Source: Solirubrobacter sp963837485
Lineage (GTDB): Bacteria > Actinomycetota > Thermoleophilia > Solirubrobacterales > Solirubrobacteraceae
DNA length: 64,000 nucleotides
Assembly: GCA_963837485.1 (NCBI GenBank)
Contig: CAWINP010000008.1
Location: 372,001 to 436,000, forward strand
Reading direction: 5' to 3'
A model generated the notes under the pieces. The model was not told where the DNA came from. It saw nothing but the letters and a program-made list of their open reading frames with translations, and made no database searches. Made by a program: the position numbers and the translations under genes. This document shows positions 57,467 through 64,000 of this stretch, piece after piece. Numbering within the stretch: position 1 is the stretch's first letter; the number at the start of each line of letters is the position of its first letter.

Positions 57467-60400
57467 ATGCTGCGCGTGCGGCTGCTGGGCGAGCTGGCCG
57501 TCGAGTCCCCCGAGGGCGAGCTGGTCGCGCCCCCGAGCCGCCCCGCGCGCGAGCTGCTCGCCTGGCTGGCGCTGCATCCGGGCATGCATCCGCGGCTCGA
57601 GCTGGCGAGCCGCTTCTGGCCCGACGTGCTCGAGAGCAGCGCCCGCGCGAGCCTGCGCACGGCGCTGCACGAGCTGCGCAGGTGCGTCGCCGAGGACGCG
57701 ATCGTCGCCGATCGCGAGCTGGTCGGCCTCGCCGGCGCGCCCTGGGTCGACGCGCTCGCCGTCCGCGAGCTGGCCGCCGAAGGGCGCGCGGAGGAGGCGC
57801 TCGCGCTCTGCGCCGGCGACGCGCTCCCCGGCCTCGATCGCGACTGGGCGATCGCCGCGCGCGACGAGCACCGCGAGCTCGTAGCCGGTCTGCTCGCCGG
57901 GCTCGCCGACGCGTCGTCGGGCGAGGAGGCGTTGCGCTGGGCGCGCGAGCTGGTGCGGGCCGACCCGCTGTCCGAGGACGCCGCCCGCCGTCTCATACGC
58001 CGGCTCGCCGAGGCGGGCGATCGCGCCGCCGCGCTCGCCGCTTACGCGCGCTTGGAGGAGCGCCTGCGCCGGGAGCTTCGCGTCGTGCCGTCGCGCCGGA
58101 CGCGGGAGCTGGTCGCAGAGATCCGCGTGGAGGAAGCAGGCGAGCCCGTTCGCACCGAGACGCCGACGCGGGCCGTCCTCCCCCGCGGTCCGCTGGCCGG
58201 GCGCGACGCGGACCTCGCTCGCATCCGCTCCCTGATCGCCCCCGGCCGCCTCGTCGCGATCGCCGGCGAGCCCGGGATCGGGAAGACGCGGCTGCTGGCC
58301 GAGCTTGCGGGCGAGGCTCGGTACGGGCGTTGCTACGAGGAGTCCCTGACGCCGTACCAGCCGTTCGTGGAAGCGCTCGGCGAGGTGATGCCGGAGGCCG
58401 ACGGCGAGGGTGGGCGGTGGCGGCTGTTCGAGGCGATCGGGACCCGGCTGGAGGGTGAGCGGCTGCTGCTCGACGACCTCCACTGGGCCGACGCCGGCAC
58501 CCTGCGGCTGCTCACGCACGTACTTCATCGCCCCAACGCGCCCGCCGTCGTCGCCGCGTACCGCGACAGCGAGATCTCGCGCCTGCACCCGCTCGCCGCC
58601 GCGCTCGCGGACTTGCGGCGCGACGGGCTGATCGAGCGCGTCGCGCTGCACGGGCTCGACGAGCACGCGGTGGCCGAGCTGGCACGCGGCGCGCTCGACG
58701 CGCACGCGCTGCAGCGCGAGACCGGCGGCAACCCGTTCTTCGTCGAGCAGGTGCTCCGGCACGTCGCCGACGGCGGCGACCCCGCGGCGATCCCGGAGGG
58801 CGTCAAGGACGTGATCGGCCGCCGGCTCGCCCGCCTCGCCCCGGACACGGGCCGCGTGCTCGCCTACGCGTCGGTCGCGGGGCGCGAGTTCGATCTCGCG
58901 TTGCTGGAAGCGGTGCTCCGCGACGTCGACGTGCTCGCCGCGCTGGAGGAGGCGACGGCGGCGCAGATGATCCGCGAGGAGCAGCCCGGCCGCTACACGT
59001 TCACGCACGCGCTCGTGTGCGAGACGCTCTATGACGAGCTCAGCCTCACCCGCCGTGTGCGCACGCACCGCGAGCTCGCCGACGCGCTGCCTTCCGAGCG
59101 GCTCGCGGAGCTTGCGCACCACCGGCTCGAGGCGGCCGCGGCGGGCGACGTCGGCGCCGCCGCCGACGCCGCGCTCGCCGCCGCCCGGGAAGCCATGCGC
59201 GCCTTCGCATACGAGGACGCGGCCGCGCTGTGCGAGCGCGCGCTGGAGGCGGCCGGCGAATCCAGCCGCCGCGGCGAGCTGCTGCTGGCGCTGGGCGACG
59301 CGCGCCTGCGTGCGGGCGAGACCGCGGCGGCCCGCGAGGCGTTTCGCTCGGTCCAAGGGGAGGCGGAGCTGATGGCCCGGGCGGCGCTCGGCTTCAGCGG
59401 CCTCGGCGTGACGATCATCGCCGTCGACCGGGAAGCGGTGGCGCTGCTCGAAGGAGCCCTCGAAGCGCTCCCCGGTGACCATCCGCTCAGAGCCCGGCTC
59501 CTCTCCCGGCTCGCGATCGAGACCTACTACGAGTCGACCCCGGCCCGGCGCAAGGCGCTCGTCGACGAGGCGGTCGCGCTCGATCCCAGCACCGACGCGC
59601 TGAACGCCAGGCACGCCGCGCTGTGGAGCGCGCAGTACCTCGACGAACGGTTGGAGACGGCCGAGCGCATGATCGCCGAGGCGACGAGCGCCGAGGCCGA
59701 GCTCCAGGGCCGCAACTGGCGCGTGCTCGACCTGATGGAGAAGGGCGACCTCGACGAGGCCCGGGAGGAGATCGAGCGCCACGAGCGGCTGGCCGAGCGG
59801 CTGCGGCTGCCCGCCTACGAGTGGTGGGGGCCGATGTGGCGCTCCAGCCTGGCGATCCTCGAGGGCCGGCTCGACGACGCGGGCGCGTTGATCGACCGCT
59901 TCCGCGACTCGCAGGACCCGAACGCCCGCCTGTACGCGGAGATCCAGACGCTCGTCACCGCGCTGATCACGGGCGACATCGGCTCGCTCCCCACCGAGGT
60001 CGTCGACCGCGAGACCGGCCGCCCCGCCGAGTACGCCTACCGCGCCGGCTACGCGTGGATCCTCGCGCTCGACGGCCGCGCCGGCGAGGCGAGAGCGCAG
60101 ATCGCCTTCTCGGTCGCGCACATGAAGGACGACATGAACCGGCTTGCGGCGCTGGCCGAGCTCGCCCAGGCGCTCAACGTCCTCGGCGAGCCCGGCCCGG
60201 CCGCGGAGCTCTACGCGCTGCTCGAGCCCTACGCCGACCGCAACATCGTCAACGGCCGCGGCGGCGCCGGGTACGGCTCGGCGTCACTGCATCTCGGCGT
60301 CCTCGCCGACCTCGCGGATCGCGACTCCATGCACCACTACGAACGGGCCGTGGTCGACAACCGCCGCCTTGGCGCAAAGCCCTGGCTCGAACGCTCCCAA

Positions 60401-60481
60401 CAGCGCCTCGCGCCGGTGCTAGCGTCACGCGACGAGCCGACCCTGAGGAGGACAGATGGCCGCCACCGAGACCGGGGCTAA
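57467..60481 (+). CDS. BTAD-ATPase transcriptional regulator (AfsR/SARP-like) with TPR region
   Basis: A 1004-residue regulator. Residues about 1-75 are a reduced OmpR-type winged helix, about 90-225 a BTAD helical domain (SEDAARRLIRRLAEAGDRAAA, split as AARRLIRRLAEAG and ALAAYARLEERLRREL), about 245-420 an AAA/NTPase with Walker A GEPGIGKT (K273) and Walker B LLLDDLHW near 335, then a long TPR-like tail. Signal binding by the tail with ATP hydrolysis likely gates DNA binding. Its target may be the aldehyde dehydrogenase gene, whose start it overlaps by 26 bases. Confidence 0.9.
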   Translation: MLRVRLLGELAVESPEGELVAPPSRPARELLAWLALHPGMHPRLELASRFWPDVLESSARASLRTALHELRRCVAEDAIVADRELVGLAGAPWVDALAVRELAAEGRAEEALALCAGDALPGLDRDWAIAARDEHRELVAGLLAGLADASSGEEALRWARELVRADPLSEDAARRLIRRLAEAGDRAAALAAYARLEERLRRELRVVPSRRTRELVAEIRVEEAGEPVRTETPTRAVLPRGPLAGRDADLARIRSLIAPGRLVAIAGEPGIGKTRLLAELAGEARYGRCYEESLTPYQPFVEALGEVMPEADGEGGRWRLFEAIGTRLEGERLLLDDLHWADAGTLRLLTHVLHRPNAPAVVAAYRDSEISRLHPLAAALADLRRDGLIERVALHGLDEHAVAELARGALDAHALQRETGGNPFFVEQVLRHVADGGDPAAIPEGVKDVIGRRLARLAPDTGRVLAYASVAGREFDLALLEAVLRDVDVLAALEEATAAQMIREEQPGRYTFTHALVCETLYDELSLTRRVRTHRELADALPSERLAELAHHRLEAAAAGDVGAAADAALAAAREAMRAFAYEDAAALCERALEAAGESSRRGELLLALGDARLRAGETAAAREAFRSVQGEAELMARAALGFSGLGVTIIAVDREAVALLEGALEALPGDHPLRARLLSRLAIETYYESTPARRKALVDEAVALDPSTDALNARHAALWSAQYLDERLETAERMIAEATSAEAELQGRNWRVLDLMEKGDLDEAREEIERHERLAERLRLPAYEWWGPMWRSSLAILEGRLDDAGALIDRFRDSQDPNARLYAEIQTLVTALITGDIGSLPTEVVDRETGRPAEYAYRAGYAWILALDGRAGEARAQIAFSVAHMKDDMNRLAALAELAQALNVLGEPGPAAELYALLEPYADRNIVNGRGGAGYGSASLHLGVLADLADRDSMHHYERAVVDNRRLGAKPWLERSQQRLAPVLASRDEPTLRRTDGRHRDRG

Positions 60482-61904
60482 GACCTTCAACAACTTCATC
60501 GACGGCGAGGCCGTGCCGGCCGCCGAGGGGCGCACCAGCGACGTGCTCAACCCCGCCGACGGCAAGGTCATGGCGAGCGCGCCCGACAGCACGGGCGAGG
60601 ACGTCGAGCGCGCGGTCAAAGCCGCCCGCGCCGCGTTTGACGGATGGTCGAACGCGACGCCCGCGACGCGCGCCGAGGCGCTGCTCAAGCTCGCCGACGC
60701 GATCGAGGAGCACGCCGACGAGCTTGCGGAGCTCGAGGCCCGCAATGCCGGCAAGCCGCTGCAGGCGGTCAAGGACGACGAGCTGCCGGCGATGCCCGAT
60801 CAGCTGCGCTTCTTCGCCGGCGCCGCGCGCAACCTCGAGGGCAAGGCCGCGGGCGAGTACCTCGAGGGCTACACGTCCTGGGTCCGGCGCGAGGCGGTCG
60901 GCGTCGTCGGCCAGATCGCGCCCTGGAACTACCCGCTGATGATGGCGATCTGGAAGATCGGCCCCGCGCTCGCGACCGGCAACACGATCGTGCTCAAGCC
61001 CGCGCCCACGACGCCGCTGACCACGCTGCGCCTGGGCGAGATCGCCTCGGAGTTCCTGCCCAAGGGCGTGCTCAACGTCGTCGCCGGCGGCAACGAGACC
61101 GGCGCCGCGATCGTCACCCACCCCGACGTCGACATGGTCTCGCTGACCGGGAGCGTGGAGACCGGCAAGTGGATCGCCCGCGAGGCGGCCGCGACGCTCA
61201 AGCGCGTCCACCTCGAGCTCGGCGGCAAGGCGCCGGTGGTCGTGTTCGACGACGCCGATCTCGATGCCGTGTACGAGACGATCGCGGGCACCGGGTTCTA
61301 CAACGCCGGGCAGGACTGCACGGCGGCCACCCGCGTGCTCGTCGGCTCGAAGGTCTACGACGACGTCCTGTCCGGGCTCGCCGACCAGGCCAACGGCTAC
61401 AAGACCGGCGACACGATGGATCCCGAGACCAACCTCGGCCCGCTCAACTCCGCGCGCCAGCGCGAGCGCGTGGAGGGCTTCCTGGAGCGCAGGCCCGGCC
61501 ACGCGGAGATCGCGGCCGGCGGCAAGGAGCCCGGCCTGCCCGGCTTCTTCCTGGAGGCCACCGTGGTCGGCGGCCTCAGGCAGGACGACGAGATGATCCA
61601 GAAGGAGATCTTCGGCCCGGTGATCACGGTTCAGCCGTTCACCGACGAGGCCGAGGCGATCGCATGGGCGAACGGCACGCCGTACGGCCTCGCCTCGTCG
61701 GTCTGGACGCAGAACGTCGGCCGCGCGCTGCGCGTCTCGAAGGCGCTGCGGTTCGGCTGCGTGTGGATCAACGACCACATCCCGCTGGCGAGCGAGATGC
61801 CGCACGGCGGCTTCAAGCAGTCGGGCTACGGCAAGGACCTCTCGATGTACGCGCTCGAGGACTACACGGTCGTCAAGCACGTGATGGCGAACATCGGCAG
61901 TTAG
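60456..61904 (+). CDS. aldehyde dehydrogenase, aminobutyraldehyde/betaine type
   Basis: A 482-residue NAD(P)-dependent aldehyde dehydrogenase. PWNYPLMMAIWKIGPAL binds the cofactor, the general base is E254 in LELGGKAP, and the nucleophile is C288 in NAGQDCTAATR. The GQDCTA context is typical of gamma-aminobutyraldehyde dehydrogenases, which finish putrescine breakdown to GABA. A GGAGGA ribosome site lies upstream inside the regulator gene. Its TAG stop forms part of a 24-base hairpin. Confidence 0.9.
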   Translation: MAATETGAKTFNNFIDGEAVPAAEGRTSDVLNPADGKVMASAPDSTGEDVERAVKAARAAFDGWSNATPATRAEALLKLADAIEEHADELAELEARNAGKPLQAVKDDELPAMPDQLRFFAGAARNLEGKAAGEYLEGYTSWVRREAVGVVGQIAPWNYPLMMAIWKIGPALATGNTIVLKPAPTTPLTTLRLGEIASEFLPKGVLNVVAGGNETGAAIVTHPDVDMVSLTGSVETGKWIAREAAATLKRVHLELGGKAPVVVFDDADLDAVYETIAGTGFYNAGQDCTAATRVLVGSKVYDDVLSGLADQANGYKTGDTMDPETNLGPLNSARQRERVEGFLERRPGHAEIAAGGKEPGLPGFFLEATVVGGLRQDDEMIQKEIFGPVITVQPFTDEAEAIAWANGTPYGLASSVWTQNVGRALRVSKALRFGCVWINDHIPLASEMPHGGFKQSGYGKDLSMYALEDYTVVKHVMANIGS

Positions 61905-61925
61905 TGGCCCCGCCCGGAACCACTA
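61902..61925. terminator. 24-bp mini palindrome F between convergent genes
   Basis: TAGTGG (61902-61907) pairs with CCACTA (61920-61925); inner CCG/CGG also pair, and two mismatches would be G-U on the minus strand. Both stop codons lie in the stem. The ends (TAGTGG-CCCCG and CGGAA-CCACTAG) match the ends of palindrome A in reverse order, so it may be A with its interior deleted. Confidence 0.5.
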
Positions 61926-62144
61926 GTAGTCGGGCGGATGCGGCGGAGGGCTCGCCTCCGCCGCGTCCCAGTCGAGCACCGTGCCGTTGAGCATCGGCTT
62001 CCACGCGACGGTCATGCGCGGGGGCGCGAACACGAGACCGGAGTCGCGCGGCAGGTCGGCCGCGTCCTCGGCGCGCTCCCAGGCGATCGTGAGCCGGCTC
62101 CCGATGCTCGGGCTCTCCGAGGGATTCCCTGACGGCACGGTCAT
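61923..62144 (-). CDS. 73-residue orphan coupled to the amidase
   Basis: I do not recognise this protein. It is 73 residues, rich in Pro, Ser and Trp, with SRLTIAWERAEDAADLPRDSG and FAPPRMTVAWKPM suggesting a small beta fold, and a Pro-rich end. No signal peptide or membrane segment. The ATG overlaps the amidase stop (ATGA), so it is translationally coupled and perhaps a partner or a detached C-terminal domain of the amidase. A 21-base sequence at 62117-62137 within it recurs at 2087-2107. Confidence 0.6.
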   Translation of the reverse strand: MTVPSGNPSESPSIGSRLTIAWERAEDAADLPRDSGLVFAPPRMTVAWKPMLNGTVLDWDAAEASPPPHPPDY

Positions 62145-64000
62145 GCCACGTGCACCTCGTGGACGAGCGGGTCGTTGGAGAGCGTCGGATCGTCCTCGGA
62201 GATCCTCGCGACGGCGGCGCGCGCCAGCGTGCCGCGCGGCACCGGGTCGGGCGGGCGCGCCGCGTTGTACTGCGGGTAGCGCGCCTGGTAGTCGACCATC
62301 ACCTGCGCGAGCAGCGGCTCTGAGAAGCGCGGCCCCTTGAGCTCGACGTTGATCGGCAGCCCGTCGGCGTAGTCGATCGGGAACGACACCATCGGGAAGC
62401 TCATCGAGTTCGCGAGCTGGTTGTTGCGGCGGACGGGGTAGGACTGCGTCGCCTTCAGCGCCGGCTTGTCGCCGAGCGACATCACGAGCATGACGTCGAC
62501 GCCCGCCGCGTCGAACGCGGCCTTGTAGTTGGCCGCCCACTTGCGCCGCCGGCGCTCGCCCTCGGCGCGCACGCTCGCCGTCACGCCCGCCAGCACGGCG
62601 GTCGCGGCCTCGAACGTCCGCGGGCCCGTCGTCGCGCCGCCCGGGCGCCGGCCGTACTGGTTGAGCAACTGGGTGCGCTGCGCGTCGGGCTTGTCGGCCG
62701 CGAAGTCCGCGATCGCGTCGATGTAGCGGATGTCGTAGCGGTTCGGGTTGATCACCGCCGCGCTCGCCGTGAGGTTCGAGCCGTCGATGAACTGCAGCAC
62801 GTCCGGGTTGTTGTAGTACGGGTTCTGGTCCTCGCCGAAGACGAGGAAGTCGGCCCCGTTGAACTCCTTGACCTGCGCGCCGAGCCGCTGCAGCTCGCCG
62901 ATGAAGCGCGCCAGCGCGCGCTGGTGCGCCGGCGCGTAGAGCGACTGCGGGTCGACGTTCTGGCGGGTGCCCTGCGGCGTCGTCAGCCAGTCGGTCTTGT
63001 TGATGCCGAACGTCAGCCCCTTCAGCGGCCTGCCGCCCGGCCGCGGCGCCATCGGGATCTGCGGGAACGGGACCGGCGCGAACGTCGTCTGCGGGTCGCC
63101 GTCGGGGTCCGGGCCGAGGATCGCGTTCATGATCAGCGCCGCGTCGCGGCCCGAGCGGGCGATCGGCCCGATCACGTCGTAGCTGGGCGACAGCGGCATC
63201 ACGCCGGCCGTCGAGCCGAGCCCGAGCGACGGCTTGATCGACGACGCGCCGTTGCACGCAGACGGGAAGATGATCGAGCCGCCGGTCTCCTCGCCGAGCG
63301 TCGCCGCGGCCAGGCGGGCCACGGTCGCGACGCCCGACCCCTGGCTCGAGCCGCCCGGCACGTAGTCGAGGTTCCAGGCGTTGCTCGCGAACGTCCCGGC
63401 GATCGTGCCCGAGTACGCCGAGCAGATCGTGATCCCGAGCGGCACCACGCCCTGCGCGCGCAGCCGCCCGACCGGCGTCGAGTCCTGCAGCGCGACGTTG
63501 CCCGCGAACGCGACGGTGCCGTTCTGCTGCTTGAACCCCTTGGTACCGATCGAGTCCTTGAAGCCCATCGGGACCCCGCACAGCAGCGGCGCCGGCGGCC
63601 CGTGCCGGCGCGCCGCCCACAAGCGCGCGTCGGCCGCCCGGGCGTCCGCCATCGTGATGCCCTCGTCGATCCGGACGAACGCGTTGTAGAGCCCATTGTC
63701 GGCATACGTCTCGAACGGACCGTTGAGCTTCTTGATCCGGTCCATGTACGCCTTCGCGAGCTCGACCGCCGAGACGAACCCGGCCTGCAGCAGCGCGGCG
63801 AGCTCGACGACCTCGTGGTCGACGAGGTCGCGGCTCGACGACCGCAGCGCGCGCACGTCCGGCAGCCCGCTCGACGCCTTCGCGCGCCGGGCCCGCTTCG
63901 GCTTCGGCGCGGCCGCCACCGCCGGTGCCGCGGCGACCGCGCCGGCGCCGAGCGTCCCCGCGAGCGCCGCCACCGTCCCGGTGCGGCCGATGAAGCCGCG
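62141..64000 (-). CDS. exported amidase, 5 prime end beyond the window
   Basis: At least 619 residues of an amidase-signature enzyme. The Ser-cisSer-Lys triad is visible: lysine in GVPMGFKDSIG, serines in GGSSQGSG and ETGGSIIFPSACNG. The visible start RGFIGRTGTVAALAGTLGAG looks like the end of a twin-arginine signal (R-x-F-I followed by a hydrophobic Ala/Gly stretch), so the protein is probably exported folded. An internal GTG at 63973 would cut the signal. Members hydrolyse aryl- and acyl-amides; substrate unknown. Confidence 0.88.
   Translation of the reverse strand, partial: RGFIGRTGTVAALAGTLGAGAVAAAPAVAAAPKPKRARRAKASSGLPDVRALRSSSRDLVDHEVVELAALLQAGFVSAVELAKAYMDRIKKLNGPFETYADNGLYNAFVRIDEGITMADARAADARLWAARRHGPPAPLLCGVPMGFKDSIGTKGFKQQNGTVAFAGNVALQDSTPVGRLRAQGVVPLGITICSAYSGTIAGTFASNAWNLDYVPGGSSQGSGVATVARLAAATLGEETGGSIIFPSACNGASSIKPSLGLGSTAGVMPLSPSYDVIGPIARSGRDAALIMNAILGPDPDGDPQTTFAPVPFPQIPMAPRPGGRPLKGLTFGINKTDWLTTPQGTRQNVDPQSLYAPAHQRALARFIGELQRLGAQVKEFNGADFLVFGEDQNPYYNNPDVLQFIDGSNLTASAAVINPNRYDIRYIDAIADFAADKPDAQRTQLLNQYGRRPGGATTGPRTFEAATAVLAGVTASVRAEGERRRRKWAANYKAAFDAAGVDVMLVMSLGDKPALKATQSYPVRRNNQLANSMSFPMVSFPIDYADGLPINVELKGPRFSEPLLAQVMVDYQARYPQYNAARPPDPVPRGTLARAAVARISEDDPTLSNDPLVHEVHVA

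Noticed and set aside
57440..60121. An 893-residue open frame antisense to the BTAD-ATPase regulator
   Set aside because: The sense gene has Walker motifs and BTAD helices; the antisense product has no recognisable domain.
1..64000. tRNA, rRNA, riboswitch or insertion-sequence genes
   Set aside because: Gene-free stretches are short and accounted for by palindromes or promoters; none shows a cloverleaf, rRNA core, recognised riboswitch core or transposase.

Overview
The window is high-GC actinobacterial chromosome (mostly GC-rich third positions, GTG/TTG starts common, dense 1-4 base start/stop overlaps such as ATGA, GTGA and TAGTG). The gene set (BolA + CGFS glutaredoxin, ECF42-type sigma factor with a YCII protein, DUF3618/holin-III/DUF4235 envelope cluster, many acyl-CoA genes, several P450 and MFS genes) fits a soil actinobacterium. 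Thermoleophilia (Solirubrobacterales) is my best guess, but that is inference from gene style, not from a marker gene. I see no rRNA, tRNA, CRISPR array, prophage or insertion sequence.

Layout. 0-3.7 kb: bolA-grxD, then a coupled operon of beta-lactamase-like hydrolase, class I GATase, methyltransferase and AlkZ-like winged-helix protein. 3.9-11.3 kb: an ABC-2 exporter pair, a reduced MDR protein, an SDR downstream of an ECF42 sigma/YCII pair, DegV and an AI-2E-type permease. 11.3-14.0 kb: minus-strand operon nitrilase-TetR-DUF4235-coiled coil-holin III-DUF3618. 14.0-18.9 kb: divergent five-gene operon DUF2804-ArsB-like permease-USP-P450-P450, sharing a TetR-type palindrome with the nitrilase operon. 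19.1-28 kb: a secreted hydrolase, then a compact eight-gene minus-strand operon mixing acyl-CoA chemistry (enoyl-CoA hydratase, carboxyltransferase, BKACE, CoA-transferase, thioesterase) with an arginase-fold enzyme and two GGDEF proteins, one apparently active and one degenerate. 28-36.7 kb: a large secreted M14-like protein, acyl-CoA dehydrogenase, MFS, AraC regulator, SDR-cupin pair, beta-propeller lipoprotein. 36.7-41.8 kb: DHA2 efflux pump, acyltransferase, biotin carrier, enoyl-CoA hydratase, RidA, PLP synthase. 41.8-47.4 kb: M4 protease with thrombospondin-3 repeats, a second DUF849 gene with two spermidine-synthase-type membrane proteins, rubredoxin. 47.4-55 kb: Nudix, epimerase, tyrosine phosphatase, damaged GNAT, SHMT-like enzyme with its GntR regulator, secreted metzincin with Ig-like repeats. 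55-64 kb: amidohydrolase, MFS, NTF2-like, a 1004-residue BTAD-ATPase regulator, aldehyde dehydrogenase, a 73-residue orphan, and a Tat-type amidase running off the right edge.

Cross-cutting signals. (1) Five gene-free spacers (3707-3912, 5601-5770, 18883-19115, 32207-32433, 50209-50374) are each filled by one 165-235 base imperfect palindrome, and a 24-base miniature sits at 61902-61925. In the first, every mismatch between the 30-base arms becomes a G-U pair in plus-strand RNA; two others share sequence. This is the strongest candidate for something undescribed. (2) Many first genes of transcription units carry a TANNNT hexamer 6-10 bases before the start codon and no Shine-Dalgarno, implying widespread leaderless mRNA. 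(3) Three palindromic operators sit at promoters or start codons (14023-14040, 36681-36704, 52442-52467).
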